Shown: positions 25,822-45,950 of the stretch, in pieces | How positions within the stretch are numbered: the stretch's first letter is position 1 | Layout: each line of letters starts with the position of its first letter | From: Paracyclopina nana | Taxonomy: Eukaryota > Arthropoda > Copepoda > Cyclopoida > Cyclopettidae | DNA: 64,000 nt | Reading direction: 5' to 3' | Assembly: GCA_019096065.1 (NCBI GenBank) | Contig: JAGUCH010000007.1 | Location: 6,594,501 to 6,658,500 of the forward strand | Notes under the pieces: generated by a model | What the model saw: the letters and a program-made list of their open reading frames with translations, nothing else | What the model was told of the DNA's origin: nothing | The model's database searches: none | Program-made: the position numbers and the translations under genes

Positions 25822-26147
25822 TTATAGATCATCAGCGCCCCCTAGCGGACAAAAATTGCTTTTTTTAATCATTAACGTAGAATTGTTTAAGGGCTCACAG
25901 TGATTTAAAGCTGTTTTACTGTTTTTTTCCAGGTTGGAAGTCAAGTGCCAAGGAGCTTCTGTGGTTCTTCAAAGAGAGCCTCTTCTAATACAGAGCAAAA
26001 GAAGTGAATTTGCACGGCAGAAAACGCGCGCTGTTGTCTCAGTTGGACAATCGAAGGAGCAAGACACGAAAATGCTTTTTCTGCTAAAAATATTATTATT
26101 ACTGCTGGCTCCTTAGAAGACTCACACTACTAAAGAATTGTCTCATC

Positions 26148-29100
26148 ATGGCTCCAGGTCCATTTTCTAGCCTCTTGGCGCCATTTTTGGGCTCGCGGAA
26201 GTCGAAAAAGTACGAAAAGCTGCAGACCGAAGACCCAGAAAAGAAAAGGCAAGAAGCTACTCAAGACGAGATCAACAGGCTGCATAACAAAATAGTAAGA
26301 ACTTGAAATTGTATTTTGCTGAAAAAGGTTATGAATTCCAAAGTTAGGCAGATGCACATAATTTTTTAGAGCTTGCAAACTTTGCTGAATTTTGGCCTGC
26401 TCCAAAAGATAATTTATGAAATATTTGGTGCTTACAAATGAACTCAAGTTTTGGAATCATAATTTTTTTGTGATGATCTAATTTTTTGGCTCAGTTTATA
26501 GGCCCTGAATTCATCTGGATTCTTCAACTCAGGCAGGAAATTAATTACAAGCTGAGCTATACCATACATGGGATACAGCACACACATGAAAGAGAATTAA
26601 TTAAAAGTTTGGCCCTTTGCAGATAGGAGGAGGATATCTCTTTAATATAGAGAACCAAAGTAGATAAAGTGGCCTTGAAGGCTCATCCTCTATTATCAAA
26701 AGAAAAAGGATCCTCTTACTGAGCACACACACTGTAATGTAACTCAAGCCCTCAAGATACATAATAATTGATGAATGCTCTATATTGCTGACATTTCCAC
26801 TATTGATGTTGTGTGACCTTTTTTGCAGGAGAAATTGATTTCCACCATGTCCAGAGAAGATTTGGATTTGGCCACTTCCCCCCAAGAAGCGGTAAGTGAA
26901 TGGTATAAAAAATGGTATAAATACTGGTATACCAGCAAATAATGGATGTTTGCCTGGCAAGGCTCTGAGAAATGTGGGCAAAAAGTTTTATTGATCTTCT
27001 CTAAGAAATAGGAGCAGCTTCTTTTCACTCACTTTTTTGGCACTCCAACAAAGGCTTTTTTCAATTATATTTTATCATAATTTCTCGCCTTGAGTTGGCC
27101 ATTGTGCAGCCTTTCTACTACATCTTTTGTGAAAGCCAAATGGAGCCAATTTGGTTCTCTGTTGCAGCAAAAGTTTTGCGCAGAAATCCATTTTGGCAAT
27201 ATATGGAGCAACTCCAGCAGCAGCATCCATTTTTAGCCGAAACTTTTAAGCTCACACACTTTCTCTACTTGCTAAAGACCATTTGTCACAATTTTGTAGC
27301 AAAAACCCACCCAAGAGGGGCAAAAAAGTGGTGGCAGCTTCTGGCAAACCAAGGTCTTCTTTCCCTTTGTTGAGCTGAGTCACTCTACATAAACATTTAT
27401 AAAGAAAGCTGGAAAATTCAAACATTTTCATCTTTCAAAATTATGGTGATTTTATTTCAAGTTTATGTCTTCTTATAAAAATGATACCTGGAGGTTTCAA
27501 CTCTCAATTTTGGAGACTGAAAAAAAATTGGAATACAACTAACAAAAAAATAAGATACTGAAAAATGTGAAAAATTAATTCAGTTTTTTATGTATATAAA
27601 GTTAGAGTTGATCTAGTAAGCAATACATAGTCAATTTGGGCAATCTCTCCTATTGTACTGAGGTCTTGTGGCCTTGGAAGTACCAGAAAAAGTAGCCAGA
27701 GAAACCCCTAATTTCCCAAGAGTTCACACACACAAAAAAGTTGTCAGTCAGTGTTGCTTAAAGGCCAGGACATCAGCAAAGCACAATGGGGCAACAAAGG
27801 CACATTAAAATTCCAGACTTTAAGGGCAAAAAGTGCAAGAATACCTTCTACATGAATGGCAAAGCTGATTAGCAGAGTCAATAATCAAGGACTTATCATA
27901 TTCCACAGTGGCCTTAAGTGAGGCCTTTTTGGGCTTTCTCCTCACGTTCCTTGCCAGCATTGCTGATGCTTTGCAAGCAAGGTCGAGGAAATTCTGCAGA
28001 CTTTGACTTTGGTCTGCTACAGAAATCCTCCAACTTGGCCACCAAACTTCCCAACTTTCCAGCTTATCAAAGCCAAAATAAAGCAAAAATATTTTTAATA
28101 TTTTTTTGGGTGGGAAAAAACCTTTTCTAATAATTTTCCATGGCCTTTTCCCCCAGCTGTAGGAAGATGCCAAGGCCAAAGAGCAAATTTGGTCCTTATA
28201 GACCACCAATGCAATTCATAGAGTAGTATACTACACTGTGGGATGGGGACATTAAGTGACATTAGTGGGATGTGCCAAAATTATGTCAGACTATTTGGAC
28301 ACGGCCATTATACCATATAATATGTAGTAGGAGCTAAATACTTGAGATCCTCTCTGTATTCAGATGAAAAAGACTTGCTCTATGTATTTGGTGGCATTTT
28401 GTGACCAAGAAGTGGCGGAAATTGCTTTTTCTCCCTCTTTCCATGCACAGTGGCCCTTTTTTCTGGGAAAAAATAGCCTCAATTTGGGCTGGCGGGGTCA
28501 AAACTGCATTATGTCAAGGGCAGAAATTGATTTACGACCCCAACTGCATTTTGGCGGGAAAAAACAGATGGACGCAACTCGCGGGAGCGTGACCAGATGG
28601 ACAGCTTGTTTTGCAGCCAAAAATAGCCGGATTCGGCCAAGAATTTGTTTTCTTGTTGTGACAGGCCTGCAAAAAGGCTTTTGATTGATGTCAGGCAAAT
28701 AATGAGGTGTTTATTCTTGCATTTCAGTGTGTTATTTGCTGTCAAGCTCGGGCTGTCATGCAAGTGGCACCTTGTGGTCATCAAGCCCTCTGCAGGCTTT
28801 GCTTTGTCCACAACATTCAAGAGGCTGTGGCAGCCAGAGATCTGCCACTGAAATGCCTCCTTTGTGGCTCCAAAATCATCAGGGTGAAGAACAACACCAA
28901 GGCAGGACAAGGAACAGATCACCCTGTTCACGTGGGAATAGGGTCTTCGCGTGTCAAGAAGATTCCCAAGTCTGTATCTGGTTATTCACTATGTGCCACT
29001 AACGACATGGAGGCTGAGGCTGGCAGTGGAGGCCATGGGAAACATGGCAGGCAGCCCAGCTTAGCTCAAAGCCAATCATCTTATTCGATGTCATCAGGTA

Positions 29101-31848
29101 ATGATGTTCAATTGTGACGACATTTTATATTTTGTCGTAAGATACATTTTCTGAGCAAAATACATTTTCAAAACAAATCGCAAGGTAATGTGACTCGATT
29201 GAGCTATTTCCATTTTGATTTCAGTTTCCGGAACTGAAATTGCTCTATGAAGGAAATCATTTGTGATCGTCAAGATTTTGTCTTGAAGCTTACATGCCAC
29301 AACGAAAAAGAATTATTTGCAGAAAAAAAACTTTTTCTGACCAAATGTTTGTTTGCTCACTGCTGCTCGCATTTTTTGCTGAGGGGCCAATATTTTTACT
29401 GCTGCCTTGCGATTACTGATCTGACGTTTTGCCAATAAAGCTGAGATTCAGCGGCCAACCAGCTAATTCTGAGCTGATTGCATGCTTTTCTACCATTTTG
29501 CTAAAAGCTTTTAAAGGGGAAGTTTTGGCCAACCATACTACATTGTTGTCATGCTAGCCTGCTTTTTCTTTTTGCAGCCTTGTCATCGATGAGCTCCGAA
29601 TCCGGGCGGTCAGTGACGTCAGCTCGTTCCAATGCGAGCCAAAGGTCGAATTCTAGCTGGTTTTCCATCGGATCCCTGTCGAATTTCCAGGCTACCAAGA
29701 TCATTGATGCCAAGACAATCAATCGGCCACCCAGGGTGAGTCATGCAACATTATTGAATATCGATGAAAGTAATACGGAGCCAGAAATGATCCATGGCTT
29801 TCATTTTAATCCTTTTTCATTCGTAGCACTGAAACTATTGAAAATCTTGACGACATCGAATGTTTTCCTGTGAATGTTAATTTCAGTTTGGGAAACTGAA
29901 AACAAAATGAGAAGATGACAATTGTGTCTCATTAAAGTGCGATTCAATTTGAAAAAGCTTTTTACCACAAATATGTATCCAACGACAATATATAAAATGT
30001 CGTCAATTCTTTGACGCTTTAACTCCCCTGAAAGAATGTATTGCAGTAACAGTATCTTAATGAGCCTGAACATCGCATTCACCAGATTTTTTTTGTGATT
30101 GCCAAAATCCCTTACCTTTTTCTATCATGGGGAAGCAAGTCGGAAATTGCGTTCTTTTGTGTGAAAGATAATGGGCTGTACTTTTTCTTTCCCTGATGTA
30201 TTTTTAGAAGGCTGTTTCCTTTGACAGAGATATTGATGAGAAAAAATGATTTTCTCTTTTGCCAGGCCCACTCATTGTCCTCGCGGGGGAAATCTCGACC
30301 TCGAGGCTCCTCAGCCTCGTCCTCGTCATCCACCTTGACAGCCTCAGCCTCAGACATGTCAATCAAGGCTGGTGACAACAACAACTTCAACAACAACAAC
30401 AACAACCCTTTAGCCAACAACGACTCTGTCTCTGAGGTAGCTTTCCATGCAACCTCTGGCCTCTACTGTGAGCCGAGGCTGAACAAGAGTGACTCTGCCG
30501 GTCTTTCCCAGCATCAGCAAAGCTACCAAAGATGCCAAGGAAACAATTTTGTGCCACTGTCTCCCAACTCAATCGATAACAGGTACAGAACAAAGGTGTA
30601 GTGCATAAAATACAGCCAAAATGTATTCTTCATTGGTAACAGAAGCTTTTTTAAAATGAAATTATTTTCTCTGCATTCAAATGAAAATAATTTTTCCTTT
30701 GATGCCAACATATGATACATTATAACTGTATTTCAGCTGTACTAGTGTTGTAATTCTGTATTTCGAAATTGCAGGCTACGAGCCATTCAGATCAGCATCA
30801 GCCAAGATCATCTGAGCAACAAAAGCAATAACGATGAAGATCTTTTGGCGACAAGCAATAGTGAAGGATCAGGATTTACTGCAGGCCAATATCTTGCCCC
30901 AATAATGCCAATTGTTCAACAACATCAGCAATCATCATCCAATTCTTTGCCCAGGAGAGGCCGAGAAAGCTTTAGAAGCCAACACCAAATTCGGATGTCT
31001 CCAATGCAGAATCAGCAGCAGATTGGCTGTGCTCCAACTCATTCAGCTCCGCAGAATTTGAATATTGACAATTGCTTTGTGCTCAAGAGCCAGCTCAGGA
31101 GGTAATTTACTCTCAACTGACTTTCACTGCATATAGCTGCTGGTGCTTATAAGCTTTGGCGGAATCTGCGAGTGAGGAAATGCCATCCTTTGAAGTCCAA
31201 TTCAGTTAATGCAACTGAAGACTGGATTGGAAGATGGCAATCGAGTGTCATTAGCTAATTATTAGTTACGATACATTTTTTTGTCGAGAATACGTCTGAA
31301 CAGAATTGATGTAAGACAACTTGCACATGTCCCTATCCAGCTTTTTCATTTTAAGAGTACGATGTAATTATAGTTATTTAGGAAAGTTGCGTTTACCTTC
31401 GATGATAAATTTCAGTTTCGAAAACTGAAATCAAACTTGAGCGATTTCAATGTCGTCTCATTGATTGGATATTTGTTTTGTTGGGTCTACTTTGCCAAAA
31501 AAATGTATCCATCGACAAAAGCTAAAATGTCGTCAAAGCACATTTTATCGATAAATAGACTAATGATGTGTCTGTATGCTTGGGTAGGTAAATGTGATCA
31601 AGTGAAAGAGATATTGTTTTCTAGATGATCTGGCAAAGCCATTTCCTGGCATCGTCTATCATAAATCTTTTCATTCTCAATGCAGATTGTCCGGATCTTC
31701 TTCTTCTGGCAAGGATGGCCAATTTGGACGAGCCAGATATACCAAATCTCCAGAACTGATTGAAACGACCTTCTCCATGTCAACGATTGAAGAGGAGCAG
31801 GAAATCACTCTTAGTCTCAAAAACATAGATGAAGATAATCTATCTTAA
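26148..31848 (+). CDS. RING-finger protein, likely E3 ubiquitin ligase (514 aa, 7 coding exons)
   Basis: Exons: 26148-26294, 26829-26891, 28728-29097, 29578-29735, 30266-30582, 30775-31101, 31686-31848; phases close throughout. A C3HC4-type RING occupies residues 71-116: C71-x2-C74, C86-x-H88, C92-x2-C95, C113-x2-C116, with the surrounding core VAPCGHQALC. RING domains of this type recruit E2 enzymes, so ubiquitin ligation is likely but the substrate is unknown. The N-terminus is basic with a helical stretch; residues after 120 are low-complexity (Ser-rich, an Asn run near residue 285, Gln-rich patches) and probably disordered. An open frame starting at 25934, after an acceptor-like site, is probably 5'-leader sequence. 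Introns carry several copies of the hairpin-core repeat. The 1.8-kb second intron could hide an exon I did not see. Confidence 0.85.
29120..29250. repeat. Hairpin-core intronic repeat copy
   Basis: In the RING-gene intron after 29097. It shows TGTCGTAAGATACATTTT, then GTGACTCGATTGAG, then the core TTTCAGTTTCCGGAACTGAAATT. The same blocks recur at 36490-36640 in another gene. Confidence 0.65.
29840..30010. repeat. Hairpin-core intronic repeat copy
   Basis: RING-gene intron. Core TTTCAGTTTGGGAAACTGAAAAC, followed by GACAATTGTGTCTCATTA and bounded by GACGACATCGAATG and AAAATGTCGTCAATTC, i.e. with the outer TGTCGTC words on both sides. Orientation is opposite to the copy at 29120. Confidence 0.65.
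31395..31550. repeat. Hairpin-core intronic repeat copy
   Basis: RING-gene intron before the last exon. Core TTTCAGTTTCGAAAACTGAAATC, then AATGTCGTCTCATTG, then AAAATGTCGTCAAAGC. A diverged partial copy (GCAACTGAAGACTGG...GAGTGTCATTAGC) lies just upstream at about 31200-31260. Confidence 0.65.
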
Positions 31849-31870
31849 AGTCACTCCTCGATCTAGCTCC

Positions 31871-32012
31871 TTTATTTTGTAGAGGCAGACAAACTCCCCC
31901 AAATTATATGATAGCAGCCAAACCACAATCAAATACTAACCGTCAAACAATCAGGAATACATATTCAGTGTATCAAATACTATGAAAGAACAAATGCAGA
32001 GTAATTAATAAA
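31871..32012. terminator. Two crossed polyadenylation signals of convergent genes
   Basis: On the minus strand AATAAA reads at 31876-31871, 22 bp from the RING-gene stop (31848). On the plus strand AATAAA is at 32007-32012, just before the stop codon of the minus-strand membrane-protein gene (32015). If both are used, the two 3' untranslated regions overlap by more than 100 nt. Confidence 0.5.
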
Positions 32013-32014
32013 CG

Positions 32015-33047
32015 TTAATTGTCGTAGCTCAGGATTGAAATGGCCTCAGAATGAGCCAGAGATTCAGAGTCAGCCTTGAATTCCTCCCTCAGCTTTTCCA
32101 GGGCTGAAAATTAAAGTGGCTTTTATTTCTAGCTTGATTTGTTATCATGCTTTCACCTCGTCTGTAATCCATGTCGTCCAGATCAGCTGATTTCAAACTC
32201 TTCAATTTTGACCTAAAGTTTTTCAGCAGAGCTTTCCTCTTTGCATTGGCTATAATTTCACTTTTGGTCCTTGGCAGTCTGACGCGTACAAAACAGCAAA
32301 ATGTAATGACTGCAAAATAATGTATTTCTGTATGTATTTGAGGACGATGAGAATTGTTGGTGCTTACTTGCAACTAGAGTTCCTGCAGAAATGATGAAAA
32401 TCAAGTGCCATGCTTTTAATTTTCCAGTCATTCGGTTCTCCAAAAAGAGATCTGTATTTGAAAGAACATTCTCCACGACATAATCGTAGTCCATGGCCTC
32501 GTCTGAAATATCCAGCATTCCCACCTAAGAAGTATTTACAAGGTTTCGTGATTTTTCGCCTTTACCTTCCAGAAATACATGAACAAACCAAGCGAACACA
32601 TTTTTACTTGAGCTTTCTGTATTTTAAATGCTCTAAAGGAGCATACTTTTTTGAATTGTCCGTATTTTGTCAAAATACAGTATAAAAAAATTTCAGCGTA
32701 AAAGTAAATACATAAAATCATGAAACTGTCAGTATTCGAACAAAAAAATACTGCCAAATGTACGTATTTTGACAGTACTTGGCCTTCTAAAGGAAAATAC
32801 CCTTAAAATGTCTGTATTTTGTCAAAATACAGTTTAACAGAATTTTCGAAAAATACTTTATACATAAACTCATCCTTTTTCTCAGACAAAATACTAATGC
32901 CAAATGTATTTTGACTGTATTTTGCCTCTTGGCAAATTGATGCACTGTAGCATAGTTTTTCAATCAAAAAGCTTTCTGGAAAATGCACAACGAGTCTCAA
33001 AGTGCAAAATTACTCACCTCGTCATCTCCAGAATCGCAAGAGATCAT
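32015..33047 (-). CDS. Small single-pass membrane protein, unknown (142 aa, 4 coding exons)
   Basis: Exons from the 5' end: 33018-33047, 32368-32524, 32157-32309, 32015-32103, with matching phases. The N-terminal half is acidic (MISCDSGDDEVGMLDISDEA). One hydrophobic segment of about 23 residues (WHLIFIISAGTLVAIITFCC) starts near residue 46 and spans an exon junction, which supports the join. It is followed by basic residues (RVRLPRTKSE, NAKRKALLKNFRSKLKSLK) and an acidic, helical C-terminus. The charge pattern suggests N-outside/C-inside or a tail facing the cytosol, but there is no signal peptide. I do not recognise the family. Confidence 0.75.
32655..32940. repeat. Two diverged tandem copies of a GTATTTTGTCAAAATAC repeat
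   Basis: Units begin at about 32659 (GTCCGTATTTTGTCAAAATACAGT) and 32811 (GTCTGTATTTTGTCAAAATACAGT), each continuing through a related stretch to CCAAATGTA and a GTATTTTGACTGTA-like end. The period is about 150 bp. It lies in the first intron of the small membrane-protein gene. Confidence 0.55.
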
Positions 33048-33620
33048 TTTTGCACCCTCGGGAAAATGCAACTTTGAGCTTTAAAAACTCTAGTGCGAAT
33101 AGTTGCAGAAATGACCTGCATGGCTGGGCATTATGGCACAAACTGTCTCTCCTATGACCAGGCATGACAAGGTGTATTTATGTAGGTCCTCCTGAAGAAA
33201 AATACCGCATGAATACATGTCTGTATTTGTTGGGCTAAATCTGTAAGCTTAGTGTCTTAGGAAGTCTATAGCCAAAAAAGTGCCATTTCCCATTTTTATT
33301 TGGTTCTTTTCTTTTGGCAGGAAATTTTTTGTGGGAAATTGCCAAATTAATTTGGTTCATTAGGATATAAGAGAAGACCTTACATTTTCATGTGCCTTGC
33401 AATTTACTTTACCAAATATAGTGAAAAGGTGGGGCAAGCTTTCTTTCCGTTGCTCTTTTAATTAGCTAATGTGGCAGATATTCTGTAAACATGCACACAT
33501 CCCCATTTAACATGAAAAAAAATCAACTGAATGATTCATGTTTTGCTGAAAATTATTTATTTGCCTTTAATGAGTCAAACTTGATTGAAATGTCATAAGA
33601 TAAGAAAAAGGCTCTTAGTA

Positions 33621-33629
33621 TATATAAAA
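33621..33629 (+). promoter_or_regulatory. TATA box of the first PLAT-like gene
   Basis: TATATAAAA, 43 nt upstream of the ATG at 33664. Expected transcription start is near 33650, leaving a very short leader. Confidence 0.6.
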
Positions 33630-33663
33630 ACTGCAAATTTACTGCTGTGCTGATCAAAGTGAA

Positions 33664-34375
33664 ATGAAGACCACTGAGCTACTTTTCAGTTTTGGCCTTT
33701 GTGGCCTCATTTTGGCCTCTGTTTCAGCTGCAGAAGAACTGGTTGCGATTGACAGTGTGGAAATTCGCACCTCGAATTGTGACTATTGTGGAATGACTTT
33801 CACAGGAACAATTTCTGTCAAGGTGAACATTTTTTTTTTTTGGCTTTGATTAAGTAACTAATTTATGTTTGTTGTGATTTAAGGAGAAAATAGTAATTTG
33901 AGGCTAGTTAAAGTTTTGACATATTGAAATATTTTTTTGACACTTTTCAGATTTGCTTTAATCAAGCTTATCCAATTTTGGATGCTTTCTATTTTCAAGC
34001 ATGAAGGTTTTCCTTGCTTAGTTAATTAATTAAGCTCTTCATTTATCCAGATTTGTGGCAATTTTGGTTGCTGCTACACTCCATGGTTGACTGGGAATTT
34101 TGATGAAGGAAACTCTGACTTTTTCTATGGACCTTCTGAATTGGGAGAATGCCACCTTTTCCCCTTCATCAAGTCAGACCTTCCATTTGCCATGGGTAGC
34201 TAAATAATATCTTTCCTACTATCCTAACAAAGTTAATTTTTCCATGTTGAAAGGCATGACAATCAGCCATCAAGGCACTGATGCAGGAGCTTTTGACTAC
34301 ATCAGAATCCAGGCCAAAAATGGAGCCTCTTTTGAGTGCACATTTTCTCCCTTTTTGATTGATGACCAGCAATGA
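33664..34375 (+). CDS. Small secreted PLAT-like protein, copy 1 (141 aa, 3 exons)
   Basis: Exons 33664-33822, 34051-34195, 34254-34375. A signal peptide is clear (hydrophobic core LLFSFGLCGLILASVSA). The mature part has paired cysteines (NCDYCGMTF, CGNFGCCYTPWL, GEC, FEC) and the order GTISVKICG, then GNFDEGNSDFF, then a GEC turn, then MTISHQGTDAGAFDYIRI. This order resembles the PLAT/LH2 beta-sandwich (strand, F-x-x-G-x-x-D-x-F, then I-x-H-x-G-x-D, then V-x-V), so an extracellular lipid- or protein-binding fold is inferred; no catalytic residues are seen. A TATA box precedes it and AATAAA follows at 34410. A paralogue with the same exon plan lies 160 bp downstream. Confidence 0.82.
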
Positions 34376-34409
34376 GCTCAGATTTCTGTCAACAATTGTA
34401 GTAATTATC

Positions 34410-34415
34410 AATAAA
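34410..34415 (+). terminator. Polyadenylation signal of PLAT-like copy 1
   Basis: AATAAA 35 bp after the stop codon. Confidence 0.6.
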
Positions 34416-34534
34416 AGATAAAGTTGTGCATTTTATCAGCAAAAATGAGTGTGTGCTTGCTTATTTGTGGCAGCAGCAGCAGCAGTTGCTCCAATTTCAT
34501 AATCAGAGCAACTTGGCCTGATTACTGAATCAAA

Positions 34535-35490
34535 ATGGAGACATTGGCAATTGCACTTGTTCTAGTGCTTTGTGCCTCAATTCCTTCACTAGGTGAAAAA
34601 ATTGATGTTGTATCCGTGGCTACATCAAAATTAGATGACTGTGGAATGCGATTCACTGGCACAATTTCAATCAAAGTACTCTAGAAAAAGTGTGAAAAAA
34701 TAATTTTTTCATGTGGTATTCTTATTTATTTTTCAGATTTGTGGAAATGTTGATTGTTGCCTCACTCCTTGGCTGACTGGAAATTTTGATGAGGGCAACA
34801 TTGATTACTTCCAAGGTCCATCACAATTGGGAGAATGTGGCAATTTTGAGTTCCTTGATCCTTCCAATGCCACCTCTGGTGATCTTCCAATGAGTGAGTT
34901 GATTATCGACAAAAATTATTTAAGTCAAAATCTTGCTGATGGCAAGCTTTTTTCTTCTCAGTTTGATTTCAGCTCAAAGGACTGAAATCAAAGTGGGAAA
35001 ATATCAATCGAGTGTCATCAGTTATTTATTTGATTTGATTTAATTATATAATAGCTTACATTTAGCGTCATAAAAAAAATTAGGAGCACAAAAAAATATT
35101 AAATGATAACAGGAGCAAAAAAAAAATAAAAAATAAAAAAATAAAAAAAAATTTGACGCAAAGAAACATCATAAAATAGATTTTAATTTCAGTTTCTAAT
35201 AATGAAATCAAAATTGAAAGAATACAATCGACTCTCATTTAGAGGATACTTGATTTGACACATATTTTTTGCCATAAAAATGCTAGTCAGCACAAAATGT
35301 GAGGTATCCTCATAATTCTTGGTTTTTTTCAGCTATGACCATTTTCCATCAAGGAACTGATGGAGCTTGCTTCGATTTTGTCCAAGTTACCTCACCAGAT
35401 GGTTTCAATAACTACTTTTGCAGCTTTGACGAATATGTATTCATAGATAACAATGAATACTTAGCAGCTGAAAGCTGTGGCACATACTAA
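34535..35490 (+). CDS. Small secreted PLAT-like protein, copy 2 (151 aa, 3 exons)
   Basis: Exons 34535-34675, 34737-34893, 35333-35490, at the same positions and phases as copy 1. Signal peptide METLAIALVLVLCASIPSLG. Conserved features are FTGTISIKICGNVDCCLTPW, LTGNFDEG, LGECGNFEF and MTIFHQGTDGACFDFVQV, ending with extra cysteines (YFCSFDEY, ESCGTY). The second intron (34894-35332) is much longer than in copy 1 because it holds two copies of the hairpin-core repeat. Secreted role inferred; the specific function is unknown. Confidence 0.82.
34960..35310. repeat. Two hairpin-core repeat copies and an A/T-rich run in one intron
   Basis: Copy one has TTTGATTTCAGCTCAAAGGACTGAAATCAAA followed by TCGAGTGTCATC. 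Copy two, near 35190, has AATTTCAGTTTCTAATAATGAAATC followed by TCGACTCTCATTT. Between them lies an A-rich simple stretch (about 35110-35152). The corresponding intron of the neighbouring paralogue has neither. Confidence 0.6.
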
Positions 35491-35548
35491 TAACTGAAGA
35501 GACTCGCGTGAAGTAAAATAATATTGTATATCTCGACTGACCTTTTGC

Positions 35549-35554
35549 AATAAA
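35549..35554 (+). terminator. Polyadenylation signal of PLAT-like copy 2
   Basis: AATAAA 59 bp after the stop codon. Confidence 0.55.
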
Positions 35555-36225
35555 GTATCTGAAAATGGTTTCATAAGGGAAAAATCACGATCCTAGTCAA
35601 ATTGACTAGAAAATAGATTTATTTTAGCCAACACACTTGCATTCAGATAATGGACCTTAAAGATTATCAATATTGTGTTGGATGGAATCACAGATATTGA
35701 GATTTTCAAGGTTTGCAATTAAATTACTTAAAAGTGAGTTTCTTCATTTATGATTGCACCCAAAAATTAGCCAGATTTCAGGTTAGTTCTATTCCAGCAT
35801 TTCCAGGGTAATTTTCCCAAGCAGATCTGGTTAAGCCAATTGCAGTGAAAAACAGCTAATCTCTACAAGCTGGTATTAATTGCTACATTGTCATCATGCC
35901 TTGATAAATGACACAGATACATTTGAAGGGGGACACTCGAGTCAAATCCAGGTATTGTAATGCATAATGGAGACATTACATGAACTCATTAATGTATAAT
36001 TTCACAGTTTTATTCATGTTTAAAAAAGCTTTTCCTGTATCTACACAAATATATTACAATAACCTTGAATCTAACCTTGTAGTTAATTTGGTAAATGATT
36101 ATTTTCTTAATTTTATTCATTTTGCTATTCAGCTTTTTTGCTCTCTCTCAAAGCTCTCAGTTTTGTATTAGGGCCTTAAGAGGAATCTGGGATGTTCATA
36201 GGAGAGATTCTGAATCAGAGCAGCC
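35555..36225. other. Intergenic DNA
   Basis: No gene, repeat or clear promoter element is visible between the PLAT-like genes and the small secreted peptide gene. Confidence 0.4.
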
Positions 36226-36914
36226 ATGGCTTTCTTGAGGGTAGGTTGATAATAAGATTGATTAATAAAACAATTCTGTAATACATACTTTCAATTAGGT
36301 TATCATCTTTGCCATCCTTGCTTGCTACACAGTCAGTGGATTTTCATTTGTGCCAAGATCACACCTTGAAACAGGAGATGAAGAGGCCAACTCAAATATC
36401 TGGAATAATGCCCCAAATGACAACAACCCTTCAGTTGAGTATGTGTACAATAATGCTCATGTGTAATTAGAAAAAAGAACAAAAACAGATGTATCTTACG
36501 ACATTTTGAAAAGTGTCGTAAGATACAATTTTGTGGCAAAGTGACGATGCCAAATCAAATGTCTTGCGAATGAGACTCGATTGAACTCTTCCCAATTCAC
36601 TTTCAGTCTCCAAAACTGAAATTCCTTTCCGAAGAAAGATATTTCTTTGCGTTGAGATTATCTAATATTTATTTTTAGTAGGGCAAATGAGGCTGAGGCG
36701 TATGAAGCAAGTGAAGCAGCCCTCATCCTCAAGAGGATTTTGCAAAGGATTGAACGTCTGCAAAAAATGAGAGAGTAAGTGAAAAAGGTAATTTGTCTTA
36801 ATGAACTTTGACATTGATCCCATCTTATGCAGAGACCAATACTTTCCGAGCTCATTCTCCCTGTTCAAAGGCAAGATGGGACCCAAACCTCCACTGATGG
36901 TCATGTCAGGCTAA
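36226..36914 (+). CDS. Small secreted protein or peptide precursor, unknown (109 aa, 4 exons)
   Basis: Exons 36226-36240, 36299-36438, 36682-36774, 36833-36914. Signal peptide MAFLRVVIIFAILACYTVSG split after five codons by an intron, the layout also used by the Gly/Tyr gene at 62977. The mature part is acidic and Asn-rich (NIWNNAPNDNNPS), then a predicted amphipathic helix (ALILKRILQRIERLQKMRE), then YFPSSFSLFKGKMGPKPPL and a short tail. There are no cysteines after the signal peptide and no clear KR cleavage site, so a classical neuropeptide is not proven. The third exon has a TAGTAG acceptor pair (exon start 36679 or 36682) that would swap Asp-Arg for Glu. I do not recognise the family. 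Confidence 0.65.
36490..36645. repeat. Hairpin-core intronic repeat copy
   Basis: In the second intron of the small secreted gene. It shows GTCGTAAGATACAATTTT, GAATGAGACTCGATTGAACT, and the core TTTCAGTCTCCAAAACTGAAATTCC followed by CCGAAG. It is the best match to the copy at 29120 and to the SPT16 intron units at 44000-44490. Confidence 0.65.
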
Positions 36915-36961
36915 AAAATCATCTTGTTAATTCTTGGACATCATAAAAATCTTTGGGCGAA

Positions 36962-36967
36962 AATAAA
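36962..36967 (+). terminator. Polyadenylation signal
   Basis: AATAAA 48 bp after the stop of the small secreted gene and about 125 bp from the SPT16 stop on the other strand, so these two genes converge. Confidence 0.5.
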
Positions 36968-37090
36968 ATCTCTGTCTGAGGGGAAAAATGCTTAGTCGTT
37001 ATACTAGGTCAAGTCTTATATTACACACTTAGCAACGTTTCTTACATCAAAAAGGAAGTTAAAGGTACAAAAGTGCGCGATTCGTGGAGT

Positions 37091-45950
<8,860 letters not shown>

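Noticed and set aside
25934..26116. 60-codon frame before the RING gene
   Set aside because: Follows an acceptor-like site and ends before the RING ATG; better read as leader sequence or an upstream open frame than a gene.
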